A stretch of 38,135 nt of DNA, taken from positions 1-38,135 of IMG/VR virus record IMGVR_UViG_3300025131_000151. One strand, written 5' to 3'. The notes under the pieces were generated by a model, which saw nothing but the letters and a program-made list of their open reading frames with translations, searched no databases and had not been told where the DNA came from. Position 1 is the first letter of the stretch. Each line of letters begins with the position of its first letter. Positions 7,625-14,749 of the stretch are shown here, in pieces. The translations under genes and the position numbers were made by a program. This stretch comes from a virus.

Positions 7625-8977
7625 TTATTTGTTTTGTCTGTGTTTCTTATATTTCTCTCTCAGGGAAGCAGCAAGGTCACCTGGCGTCGCAGGCTCAAGC
7701 TTCGGCGCTTCGGCGTCAGCTAAAACCTTTAGTTGCACCGTGCTAGTGTCAATAAACATCGGAAAAACCAAGCCATCGGGCCCGATTCTATTCTTTGCAA
7801 TGAAAAGCCTGGCTGTATTAGCGTTTTTGTCTTTAATTGTTCTAGAAATGGAACAGATGAAGTCTGCCACAAAACACTTGTTAAAGGCTTCTGATATCGA
7901 TTCCATTGTAACGACTTCTGCATTTAATCCTGTTCTATTAGTTTGCGATGCTGTCCACAAAGGACATTTGTTTTCCTGAGCAATTGCACGGAGATCTTCA
8001 TAAATAGAACCGAGTTCATCTCTTTTCTCTCTAAAGTTTGAAGTGGGTCTTAGCAAATCAGCGTAATCCACTATAATCATATCGATTTTTTGATTTCTCT
8101 TTTTTAATTTTTCTATGTGGCTTTTTAACGTATTGCAGCTAGCCGTCTTAGTTGGGTACTCTTTTATAATCAGACTACCTTCCAAATCACTGATACTCTC
8201 AAGCACCTCCTCCTTTCTGGCGAATAGTGTGGAAAGTGGAACGGAACTTAAGCAACTATCATATCTTTGTCCTGTCACAGCTTCAGAAAGCTCCAGGGTG
8301 TAGTGTACCACATTCTTGCCTGCCTTGACGGCATGCGCGCCCAAGTGAGCTAGAGCCATGGACTTGCCGGCGCCTGTCGGAGCAATGACCACACCTAGCT
8401 CTCCGGAGCCTAGGCCTTTCTTCATAATGCTATCAACTTTTGGCCAGCCGGTTGTAATTGGGCCGCGAGCTTTAATCTCGTACCTCAGCTCAAAGTCTTT
8501 TAAAAATTCATGACCGAAGTTATTGTCGGTGCCTAGATTTAGGGCATTATCGATTACGCGTCGAACTTCGTCATAAGACGAATTCTGTATTAGATCAACC
8601 GAAGTCATTAGAGCTTCTTTAAGCTTTTGCTTTTTGCAGAAATCTAAAGAAGTTTCTCTAATATATTTTTCGTCCTGCACACTGCTGATACAAATTCTAG
8701 CAAAATAGTCTCTTACCTGTTTCTGTAAAGCTTCGTTGTGGCTTTCCAGCTCTGTTCTCAGAACTGCAGCTAGGATTTTATTTGTCGGATGAACGTTGTA
8801 CTTTTTGCGATAATTAAATAATTTTGTTACGAAGACGCGCAAGTATTTTAGTTCAAAAAACGACGTATCGAGTACCTCTTCTATCTGGTCAGCGAATGGG
8901 CGATCTTCCATAATCATTTGTGCTAGAGATTCTTGAAATTGCTTTCCATACTTAGAAAAGCCAACATTGGTTTTCAT
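7625..8977 (-). CDS. Replicative DNA helicase (DnaB/gp41-like)
   Basis: Hexameric RecA-fold helicase that unwinds DNA at the fork. Numbering from the ATG at 8977 (450 aa), the N-terminal domain covers about residues 1-150. Walker A (APTGAGKS) lies at 199-206, and Walker B (IIVDYADLL) has its acidic residues at 304 and 307. A TASQTNR segment follows in the position of the H3 motif. The frame can be extended to a GTG at 9001, but AAGGA placed 7 nt before the 8977 ATG decides for the shorter form. No primase gene is visible nearby. A promoter-like site (9005-9032) lies between it and the upstream nuclease gene. Confidence 0.92.
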   Translation of the reverse strand: MKTNVGFSKYGKQFQESLAQMIMEDRPFADQIEEVLDTSFFELKYLRVFVTKLFNYRKKYNVHPTNKILAAVLRTELESHNEALQKQVRDYFARICISSVQDEKYIRETSLDFCKKQKLKEALMTSVDLIQNSSYDEVRRVIDNALNLGTDNNFGHEFLKDFELRYEIKARGPITTGWPKVDSIMKKGLGSGELGVVIAPTGAGKSMALAHLGAHAVKAGKNVVHYTLELSEAVTGQRYDSCLSSVPLSTLFARKEEVLESISDLEGSLIIKEYPTKTASCNTLKSHIEKLKKRNQKIDMIIVDYADLLRPTSNFREKRDELGSIYEDLRAIAQENKCPLWTASQTNRTGLNAEVVTMESISEAFNKCFVADFICSISRTIKDKNANTARLFIAKNRIGPDGLVFPMFIDTSTVQLKVLADAEAPKLEPATPGDLAASLREKYKKHRQNK

Positions 8978-9004
8978 GTGTGTGTCCTTATATACTACCA
9001 CTTA

Positions 9005-9032
9005 AAAATAAGAATAGTTTATCGATTGTCTA
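9005..9032 (-). promoter_or_regulatory. Promoter of the TTGAC-16-TATWTT family, ahead of helicase
   Basis: On the minus strand: TAGACA at 9032-9027, a 16-bp spacer ending in ATTCT, then TATTTT at 9010-9005. The -35 lies inside the end of the nuclease gene. It shares the exact spacing and TTCT-TATWTT core with three other sites in this window. Confidence 0.6.
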
Positions 9033-9990
9033 GAGCAATCTTGTTGAAATGCCGGAAAAGTTCAGCAAAGTTAATCTCTCCAAATCCGTCCTTCATCATC
9101 ATTTTAATTAGTTCGGTCTTGTTAAAGGTTTGATCTGGGTCTTGTAGAGTCGCATTAACCAAATTTTTAGCGTCTATACTCAGCAGCGGAGCATAAAGCT
9201 GCATCATCTGATAGTTTCTTTTCAGCTTTTCCTCAGACTCTAAAATGTTTCTGTATGCTTTGATCTCGCTGTTTTCTAATTCTTTTTTACAGTGAGTTAG
9301 AACATCAGAAAAGGTCTTGGTCTTTTCTTCTTTTAAGAATGGGAACCTTCGCGAAATAGTCTTCAAGCCTACACCGGGGATCCCCTCAATGTTATCAGAC
9401 TTATCTCCAGCCATTGCACGCGCCATGGCGAAATTTGTAGGATGAATCTCAAACTTATCAACGATATTTTTCTTGTTTAAGATTTCTTTCTGAATTGGCC
9501 TGTATAAAACAGTCTTGTTGTCAAGAAGCTGGAAAAAGTCCTTGTCACTCGATAGAATTATCTTGTCATAGTCTTGTAAGAACTTATGTTGCGCAACATA
9601 CGCAATAATATCGTCAGCTTCCGTCGACTCAAACATGAACTGAATAACAGGAATCTGGTTATAGTAATCAACCAATCTGGATTGTTGCCAAATCTTGTTG
9701 TCAGCCTCTTCATCGTCTGACATATTTCTAATCGCACGGTTCAGCCTGATTGGCTTTCTTCCGGCCTTGTAATCTTTCTTGATTAACTTTCTCTTTTTGG
9801 ATCCACCCGCGCCATCCCAACAAATAATGATCATATCGGGCTTTGACTCTCTAACGACTTTCTGCAAACTTTGTATGCAACCTCGCAGGCCTCCGATCGG
9901 CGCGCCGTCGGTAGACATACTGGGGTTGACAATGTAGTTGCGAAAGAAAAGATTTAGCTGATCAACAATTAAAACTCTTTTACCTGACAA
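9019..9990 (-). CDS. 5'-3' exonuclease / flap endonuclease (T4 RNase H-like)
   Basis: Metal-dependent FEN-family nuclease, expected to remove RNA primers or flaps behind the fork. Aspartate D10 lies in VDQLNLFFR, followed by EADDII (124-129), SSDKDFFQLL (147-156) and the helix-three-turn-helix region GDKSDN (195-200) plus GIPGVGLKT (203-211). The start codon is TTG at 9990, supported by AGAGG 5 nt upstream and by the need for the N-terminal strand with D10; the next Met is at residue 25. At 323 aa it is close to T4 RNase H in size. It fits a role as the separate 5'-nuclease partner of the short polymerase at 14746-15915, which lacks this domain. Confidence 0.9.
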   Translation of the reverse strand: MSGKRVLIVDQLNLFFRNYIVNPSMSTDGAPIGGLRGCIQSLQKVVRESKPDMIIICWDGAGGSKKRKLIKKDYKAGRKPIRLNRAIRNMSDDEEADNKIWQQSRLVDYYNQIPVIQFMFESTEADDIIAYVAQHKFLQDYDKIILSSDKDFFQLLDNKTVLYRPIQKEILNKKNIVDKFEIHPTNFAMARAMAGDKSDNIEGIPGVGLKTISRRFPFLKEEKTKTFSDVLTHCKKELENSEIKAYRNILESEEKLKRNYQMMQLYAPLLSIDAKNLVNATLQDPDQTFNKTELIKMMMKDGFGEINFAELFRHFNKIALDNR

Positions 9991-10006
9991 AACTTCCTCT
10001 CTGTGT

Positions 10007-10342
10007 TTAGTTTCTATAAATTCTGCTTACTACTTTTTTGGCGCTATAAGGTATAAATGATATTACTCCATCTATTTTTCTAGCGTCGATGGCCATCTTT
10101 TTTATCTGTCTTTCTAGAGTAGCTTCCATCTGAAAGAATTTTACTTTCAGATAAGTTTTTTCTACGGCATCTGAAATTGGCTGGGATGGACCGAGGACAG
10201 TACAGACGGTTATTCCGCAGACACCACGTAAATTATCCGTGACGATTGTTAATTTTTTGTCGCGTGACGACTTCATAATAATCTCCGCCTCGTATAAGGT
10301 GTCTTTAAAATATTCTTTGATCAGGTCTTTAATAGAGTGCAT
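10007..10342 (-). CDS. Small protein with ferredoxin-like two-domain pattern, unknown function
   Basis: A 111-residue protein starting at ATG 10342, which has GGAGG 7 nt upstream. The frame extends to 10387, but that longer form would overlap the deaminase gene and lacks a ribosome site. The order of a short helix, TIVTDNLRGVCGITVCTVL, YLKVKFFQME, a helix, then ARKIDGVISF suggests a beta-alpha-beta ferredoxin-like fold. From memory, similar small proteins with a 'GVT' turn and 'LKVKF' strand occur in other myoviruses, with no assigned role. It sits between deaminase and nuclease genes. Confidence 0.75.
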   Translation of the reverse strand: MHSIKDLIKEYFKDTLYEAEIIMKSSRDKKLTIVTDNLRGVCGITVCTVLGPSQPISDAVEKTYLKVKFFQMEATLERQIKKMAIDARKIDGVISFIPYSAKKVVSRIYRN

Positions 10343-10367
10343 GTTGTTCCTCCACCTAATAATTAGT

Positions 10368-10805
10368 TCAAAGTTTATACATTTCAACGGTATTATCGTT
10401 AGTTGTATAATACACTCTCTTCACACCAACATGTTTTAGTGCCGCATGGCACATTGAGCAAGGCTTGCTAAACCTGAACTCTCCCTTCCTATTGATCCTA
10501 CAAACGTAAAGATCCGTTCCCGAAGTTACATCACGTGGCAAACCTAGAATACAGCCTAATTCAGCATGCACAGTCGCATGGCCACGAGATGGACTTCGAA
10601 AGCGTCTGCCAAAAGAAGAGTAGTTTTCTTTGTTAAAAGAGGCGTTTATGACTGATCCTCCTTTTACAAGGAGGGCCCCGTGACGAATTTTTCCGTACGG
10701 GCTGTTGCTTGCTATGTTTTTTGCCAAAGCAAAACATCTGTCAAGTTTTTTTGACCTGTTTACTTCTTTGCCAACTGCATCTGTTCTTGCCTTGTAAGAC
10801 TTCAT
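10368..10805 (-). CDS. Deoxycytidylate/cytidine deaminase family protein
   Basis: Zinc-dependent deaminase fold, probably converting dCMP to dUMP for the thymidylate supply. The zinc ligands are HAE at residues 80-82 and PCSMC at 115-119 (Cys 116 and 119), in the expected spacing. At 145 aa it is slightly shorter than T4 dCMP deaminase. Substrate (dCMP, cytidine or a modified base) cannot be fixed from sequence. GGAGG lies 6 nt before the ATG. No thymidylate synthase is seen in this window, so the partner enzyme must be elsewhere or from the host. Confidence 0.88.
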   Translation of the reverse strand: MKSYKARTDAVGKEVNRSKKLDRCFALAKNIASNSPYGKIRHGALLVKGGSVINASFNKENYSSFGRRFRSPSRGHATVHAELGCILGLPRDVTSGTDLYVCRINRKGEFRFSKPCSMCHAALKHVGVKRVYYTTNDNTVEMYKL

Positions 10806-10823
10806 CTGTAGCCTCCATAAAAC

Positions 10824-10851
10824 AATATAAGAACGACACTACAAAGATAAA
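10824..10851 (-). promoter_or_regulatory. Promoter of the TTGAC-16-TATWTT family (weak -35), ahead of deaminase
   Basis: On the minus strand: TTTATC at 10851-10846, a 16-bp spacer ending in GTTCT, then TATATT at 10829-10824. The -10 part is identical to the site at 12501-12506; the -35 is poor. Confidence 0.45.
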
Positions 10852-11994
10852 CTATTCAGCGTCAGAATCAACGTCGTAAAAGTCTTCAGCCTTTCCTTCT
10901 TTGTTTTCAAACCTCATAATGATTTCCTCATCCATGAGTTGCATGACACGGGCTCTAAATTTCTCATTTTTCAGTTTTTCAGTCCATCCGGACGCTTGAA
11001 ATTTCTCTGTTGTACCGTCTTCGTGCACTAGACTGTACCAAGCTCCTGAGCTTTGCAAAGAATCTGAAATCTTTACTGCCTCAAACCAACTTTCTTCGTC
11101 TTGGATGCATGCATCTTCTGAACCCCAAAGAATCTTAAACGTGCATTGCCGGCCTTGAGTGCCAAACCTACTCTTTTTCAAAGTAACCTTGACCTCAGAG
11201 CCGACCCTAAAGCCATTTTCGTCAGTAACAAAAGAAGCCTTAGCTTTCCTAGATGTCAACCACATTCTTAACGAGTAAGTATAAGGCAGCGACTTGCCGC
11301 CGGGCGTGAACCACGGGGTTGTCATTGCTTCCGCAACGTTACTTGTAATGTTGGTTTTTAATTGGTTTAACACCAGAAGGGTAGATTGCGTGTTTGCGAT
11401 AGGCTGTGTCAGTTTTTGTACGCCTTTCGACAAAATTCTAGGCTTTACGGCCATTGAGGATTGTGGGTTGAAGTCTCCTGCGATATCAGTCTCACATGGA
11501 GTTTGTGCAACAGAGTCCCAAACAAAAAGCATAGAGTTTTCATTTGTTCCAAGCATCTCTTCAATAGTTTCCAGAACAGTTTCGACACTGTGTGCCTGTG
11601 TATACAAAAACCACCCCATGCCTTCTGGAGGCTCTTCCTCCAAACAACAACCGACTCTTTCTAAAAACACACTATCAATAGCAGATTCTGAGTCAAAATA
11701 AACTACGTCGATTCCCATTTTTTGAGCGTTAGCTGCAATTTGCGCGGCCATGTAAGATTTACCAGTGCTTTCTTGGCCCGCAATTTCAACAACTTTGCCC
11801 ATAGGAACACCAGCTAGTTTGCCTTTGCAGACAATACTGTCTAGCCAGCGAGACCCCGTAGGAATCCACTTTCGTACATCAGTTGGGTTTTCGCCTGCTA
11901 GCGAATACGCAATCTCTGTACCGGCCTTTTTGTTAACCAAGTTCCTCATCTCTTTGAGGTTTAGTCTTCCTAGTTTATTTGCTTTCTTTGCCAT
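10852..11994 (-). CDS. uvsX: RecA/UvsX-like recombinase
   Basis: Strand-exchange ATPase used for recombination-dependent replication and repair. Walker A is GQESTGKS at residues 73-80, with a LFVWD Walker B strand at 156-160. A FDSES segment (100-104) and TPWFTPGGK near 225-235 match the RecA/UvsX DNA-binding loop region. The length of 380 aa lies between RecA and T4 UvsX (391). The acidic C-terminus (EDFYDVDSDAE) resembles the regulatory tails of these recombinases. AAGGA lies 7 nt before the ATG, overlapping the stop region of the isomerase gene. Confidence 0.93.
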   Translation of the reverse strand: MAKKANKLGRLNLKEMRNLVNKKAGTEIAYSLAGENPTDVRKWIPTGSRWLDSIVCKGKLAGVPMGKVVEIAGQESTGKSYMAAQIAANAQKMGIDVVYFDSESAIDSVFLERVGCCLEEEPPEGMGWFLYTQAHSVETVLETIEEMLGTNENSMLFVWDSVAQTPCETDIAGDFNPQSSMAVKPRILSKGVQKLTQPIANTQSTLLVLNQLKTNITSNVAEAMTTPWFTPGGKSLPYTYSLRMWLTSRKAKASFVTDENGFRVGSEVKVTLKKSRFGTQGRQCTFKILWGSEDACIQDEESWFEAVKISDSLQSSGAWYSLVHEDGTTEKFQASGWTEKLKNEKFRARVMQLMDEEIIMRFENKEGKAEDFYDVDSDAE

Positions 11995-12004
11995 TGATTT
12001 GTCC

Positions 12005-12442
12005 TTAAGATTTTTCTACTTCTATTAGCTCAACTTGAAAATTTAAATCCTTGCCAGCTAGCGGGTGGTTATGATCCAAAAACACTTCTTCTTCTTCAAC
12101 TGATAAAATAGTTGCGCGAAGTTGCTGCCCCTGCTCATTTTTACCCTGCACCATATTGCCTACCGACAAATCACTTCCGTCAGGAAAATAAGCCAAAGGC
12201 ACACCCACCACTGCCTCTGGATCATGCTCGCCATATGCTTCAGCGCAACCAAGCTTAAACTCTTTTGTTTGACCGGTTTTCATTCCAATGATTTCTTTCT
12301 CAAATCCAGGTATCATGTTGCCTGAACCTAATTCAAAATCCAACGTCGCGTCGCGGTTGCGAGAATTGTCGAATTCGGTACCATCATCTAGCGTTCCTCG
12401 ATAGTGTATCTTAACATTGTTTCCATTTTTTGCTGTATTCAT
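12005..12442 (-). CDS. FKBP-type peptidyl-prolyl isomerase, SlyD-like
   Basis: Proline isomerase and chaperone. NNVKIHYRGTLDDGTEFDNS (residues 8-27) is the classic FKBP start, and the PGFEKEIIGMKTGQTKEF segment is also typical. An insert-in-flap domain at about residues 70-120 contains DHNHPLAGKDL, the SlyD signature. SlyD's metal-binding C-terminal tail is absent. Phage-encoded SlyD-like proteins are unusual. It may assist folding of virion proteins or replication factors; that role is inference. The start is preceded by AAGGA and, further up, by a terminator-like hairpin. Confidence 0.92.
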   Translation of the reverse strand: MNTAKNGNNVKIHYRGTLDDGTEFDNSRNRDATLDFELGSGNMIPGFEKEIIGMKTGQTKEFKLGCAEAYGEHDPEAVVGVPLAYFPDGSDLSVGNMVQGKNEQGQQLRATILSVEEEEVFLDHNHPLAGKDLNFQVELIEVEKS

Positions 12443-12460
12443 TTTTTTTCCTTTAGTGTA

Positions 12461-12490
12461 AAAATTGAGGCACCTGTAAGCCTGTGCCTC
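12461..12490 (-). terminator. Terminator-like hairpin between acidic gene and isomerase gene
   Basis: On the minus strand GAGGCAC, a 10-nt loop, GTGCCTC and then AATTTTTAC. The stem is 7 bp and perfect. A near copy lies at 13031-13060. The promoter at 12501-12528 sits upstream, so this hairpin may act as an attenuator or processing site. Confidence 0.65.
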
Positions 12491-12500
12491 CCCGTGGCTT

Positions 12501-12528
12501 AATATAAGAACAAAGTCTTATACGTCAA
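12501..12528 (-). promoter_or_regulatory. Promoter of the TTGAC-16-TATWTT family, ahead of isomerase
   Basis: On the minus strand: TTGACG at 12528-12523, a 16-bp spacer ending in TTTGTTCT, then TATATT at 12506-12501. The -35 overlaps the last codons of the acidic gene. It is a good sigma70-type match. Confidence 0.65.
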
Positions 12529-13003
12529 ACGACAAAGTGCCCTTTGGAGTCTCTAGATGTGCTGTCCACCCGGAAAGCGGATTAAGCCCAAAGTAATAAG
12601 GGCGCGGTGTGAAGTTTTTCAACTCGGCCACCGTGGTATTTACCTCTGCGCGCAGAGTTGTGAAGCCTCTCTTATGGTCGTATGTTTCAGTCGATTCCTC
12701 AAGATAATTGGACATTTCCCAAAAATTTTCTTTCAGAACACCTGCAACAAACTCTGTAAAACACTCATCGCCACGATTATAATCCTCTAAAAGATCCTCG
12801 TCACGCATGTCGTCTAGTGGGCTGCCATCAACAGCAAGGCCAGAGGTGATTACCTCGGCAAAACGTTCTACCGTGCTTGTTTCCTCTAGTGCTGTTTGGA
12901 CGTGGGTCTCATTAAAATGAAACGTATCCGTTCCCTCTTCGTACACGAACTTAACGACGGTATCGTCGTCGTACTCGCTAAACTTATTATTAAACGTAGA
13001 CAT
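12518..13003 (-). CDS. Acidic hypothetical protein flanked by twin terminators
   Basis: A 161-residue, strongly acidic, soluble protein (for example FSEYDDDT and DDMRDEDLLEDY). I do not recognise a family. There is no signal peptide, membrane segment or obvious catalytic motif. A C-terminal beta-rich part (residues 110-161) ends in LETPKGTLSFDV. AGGAG lies 6 nt before the ATG. It stands alone between two near-identical terminator-like hairpins in the replication region, which suggests separate control of its dosage. Acidic small phage proteins often act as inhibitors or DNA mimics, but nothing here shows that directly. Confidence 0.8.
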   Translation of the reverse strand: MSTFNNKFSEYDDDTVVKFVYEEGTDTFHFNETHVQTALEETSTVERFAEVITSGLAVDGSPLDDMRDEDLLEDYNRGDECFTEFVAGVLKENFWEMSNYLEESTETYDHKRGFTTLRAEVNTTVAELKNFTPRPYYFGLNPLSGWTAHLETPKGTLSFDV

Positions 13004-13030
13004 TTTTTTCTCCTGTTTTGTTATGTCTTT

Positions 13031-13060
13031 AAAAATGAGGCACCTGTAAACCCGTGCCTC
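13031..13060 (-). terminator. Terminator-like hairpin between SSB gene and acidic gene
   Basis: On the minus strand GAGGCAC, a 10-nt loop, GTGCCTC and then ATTTTTAAAG. Stem bases are identical to the hairpin at 12461-12490, and the loop differs at a few positions (GGGTTTACAG against AGGCTTACAG). Confidence 0.65.
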
Positions 13061-13080
13061 CCTGCGGTTGCGGTCTCGGA

Positions 13081-13830
13081 CTATGAACCCAAAAGCTCTG
13101 CAAAAGCCTGATCGACATTGCTGCTAGGAGCAGCACTTTGATACTTGTTGGTCTCTGTTGAGACATCTTCTGCATCTTCTTCACCCAATAGATACTCATC
13201 TAGCATCTGTTGAATCTCGCTTGGCGTCTTACGAGCGGACTCGAAAACGTCATCGAAGCTTGGGATTGAATCAAGCATAACAGCTGCCTTGTCAGCGTTC
13301 TCTGCCAACGGCGAAGACTTACGTCGTGGGACGATCGTCGTCTGAGGGAACTGAGCACCCGGCGGCTTGCCATAGTTGATTACCAAGTCAGTGCCTTGGT
13401 CAACATCTGTGATATCACCGTAGTCCGGATTAAGCACAAGGTTCAAAAGCTCCTTGTAGGCCGTCTTTCCAAAGCCCCAGATACGGACGCCTTCCTCTTC
13501 TTGGCCTCGAACGAGAACCGGCGAAAAGAAACGTTGACGTGCGCTAAGGTCCTTAGCCATCTTGACACTCTCGTCAGAACCCTCCTTGTACAGCTGACGT
13601 ACAAAGTCATTGAGTGGATCATCCTCTCCAAAGTTCTTCTTCGGGCTCAAAAACCCAGGATTCTTTCCTAAGTTATAATGAAACCAAAACTCTTTGAACG
13701 GATCTCCGTCAGAAGTTGGTAGAATACGGATAACCGTCTCTCCATCATCTGGACGCCAGAAAGCGTTCTTCCCTCCGCGATTTTCTAAGGCATCGCGCTT
13801 CGCCTTCATTTTTGCTAAATCAATACTCAT
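13081..13830 (-). CDS. Single-stranded DNA-binding protein, gp32-like, lacking zinc cysteines
   Basis: Binds ssDNA at the fork and should cooperate with the UvsX-like recombinase and helicase. The pattern matches gp32: a basic N-terminus (LAKMKAKRD), AFWRPDDGETVIRILPT, an FWFHY segment, and a negatively charged C-terminal third (EYLLGEEDAEDVSTE) ending in DQAFAELLGS. T4 gp32 binds zinc with one His and three Cys. Here H51 remains, but the positions expected to hold cysteine carry S62, D71 and N74. The 249-aa length compares with 301 in T4. AGGAG lies upstream of the ATG, and a 7-bp hairpin sits in the leader. Confidence 0.88.
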   Translation of the reverse strand: MSIDLAKMKAKRDALENRGGKNAFWRPDDGETVIRILPTSDGDPFKEFWFHYNLGKNPGFLSPKKNFGEDDPLNDFVRQLYKEGSDESVKMAKDLSARQRFFSPVLVRGQEEEGVRIWGFGKTAYKELLNLVLNPDYGDITDVDQGTDLVINYGKPPGAQFPQTTIVPRRKSSPLAENADKAAVMLDSIPSFDDVFESARKTPSEIQQMLDEYLLGEEDAEDVSTETNKYQSAAPSSNVDQAFAELLGS

Positions 13831-13862
13831 AGTATTTCTCCTTTTTGCTTTTAGCTATAGTA

Positions 13863-13884
13863 CGACCAGCTAATATCCTGGTCG
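13863..13884 (-). promoter_or_regulatory. Hairpin in the SSB mRNA leader
   Basis: On the minus strand CGACCAG, an 8-nt loop GATATTAG, then CTGGTCG: a perfect 7-bp stem between the promoter at 13896-13923 and the SSB start at 13830. No U-run follows, so it is not an ordinary terminator. In T4, gp32 represses its own translation through a leader structure; a similar role here is inference. Confidence 0.45.
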
Positions 13885-13895
13885 GCTCAATTAAT

Positions 13896-13923
13896 AAAAT
13901 AAGAACAAAATTTTAAGAGTCAA
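13896..13923 (-). promoter_or_regulatory. Promoter of the TTGAC-16-TATWTT family, ahead of SSB
   Basis: On the minus strand: TTGACT at 13923-13918, a 16-bp spacer ending in TTTGTTCT, then TATTTT at 13901-13896. It overlaps the last codons of the tubulin-like gene. Confidence 0.65.
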
Positions 13924-14749
13924 GGTTTTGTTCTTGAATTAGTGACGCATACTGGACGACATAAGCGTAGTTTTGTTCGTAATCCGTAGAATATATTGCG
14001 AAGCATGCGGTACATTTTTCCTCTGACTTGTCTTTAACGTAAGATCTTATCTTCTGGAGTAAATCTCTTTCCTCGTTTAGAGTTTTTTCTGTTACTCCAA
14101 AGAAATATTTTTTTAAGCGTGGCTTTTGCAGGTCATAGAAAATCTTCTCATCTAAATTGTTGAAAGCAACAACTCCAAATGTTGCGATTCTGCTGGTTTC
14201 TTTTGGGTCGGCCAGGGTCGAAAGAAGAGGCTCGGTGTTGTCAAACACATTTAGCATGTGATAGGTGCTTGAGATTATTGTGTTTAGGTTTTTCCAGTAG
14301 TCTACGATAGAAACATTATCTAATACCGACTCGGCAACCGCGTTTGAAACCACAAATAATCTAGATAACAAGTTTGACCTCGCATACTCCTGCAAAACAC
14401 CAAAAACCATGTTCTCTCTTAGCACAACATCTTCGCGCGCTGTCGACATGTCAGGTCTGATATATAGCACAGTTAGCTTGTGGTCTTTTAATTGTTCCAA
14501 GAGTCTCAACAAGATTCCGCTTATATTTCCAGAACCAGTTGTTATCAAGGTCGTTTCACCTATGATGCTCTGTGTGTTAATTTGTTTGTAGGCGGCCTCG
14601 TAATCCTCGTGTGTCTCTTGCCGCTCCACTTTGAAAAAGTTTTCACGGCCTTCTTTGTCGGTGTCGATAAAATATGTTTTATACTGAGGGTATATTTCAA
14701 AATGTTTGGCCAGGCTGCAGCCGGCACCGCCTAAGCCTATTACATTCAT
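13913..14749 (-). CDS. Divergent tubulin/FtsZ-like GTPase homologue
   Basis: A 278-residue protein whose order of motifs follows FtsZ. A glycine-rich first loop (GLGGAGCSLAKHF, 5-17) is followed by strand and turn FIDTD (27-31). Next come a strand plus glycine loop TTGSGNISG (70-78) in the place of the tubulin signature GGGTGTG, then TVLYIRPD (93-100), a helix, FVVSNAVAE (132-140), and VDYWKNLN (149-156) at the start of the central helix. The catalytic T7-loop residues of FtsZ are not evident, so GTP hydrolysis or ordinary polymerisation may be lost. The alternative is another dinucleotide-fold protein. Its ATG overlaps the stop of the polymerase gene (ATGA), and the SSB gene follows, placing it in the replication cluster. 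Confidence 0.6.
   Translation of the reverse strand: MNVIGLGGAGCSLAKHFEIYPQYKTYFIDTDKEGRENFFKVERQETHEDYEAAYKQINTQSIIGETTLITTGSGNISGILLRLLEQLKDHKLTVLYIRPDMSTAREDVVLRENMVFGVLQEYARSNLLSRLFVVSNAVAESVLDNVSIVDYWKNLNTIISSTYHMLNVFDNTEPLLSTLADPKETSRIATFGVVAFNNLDEKIFYDLQKPRLKKYFFGVTEKTLNEERDLLQKIRSYVKDKSEEKCTACFAIYSTDYEQNYAYVVQYASLIQEQNLDS

Noticed and set aside
10343-10387. Longer start (10387) for the small ferredoxin-like gene
   Set aside because: It would overlap the deaminase gene and lacks a ribosome site; ATG 10342 has GGAGG 7 nt upstream.
13863-13884. Hairpin read as an intrinsic terminator
   Set aside because: No U-run follows on the gene strand, and it lies between a promoter and the SSB start, so a leader structure is more likely.
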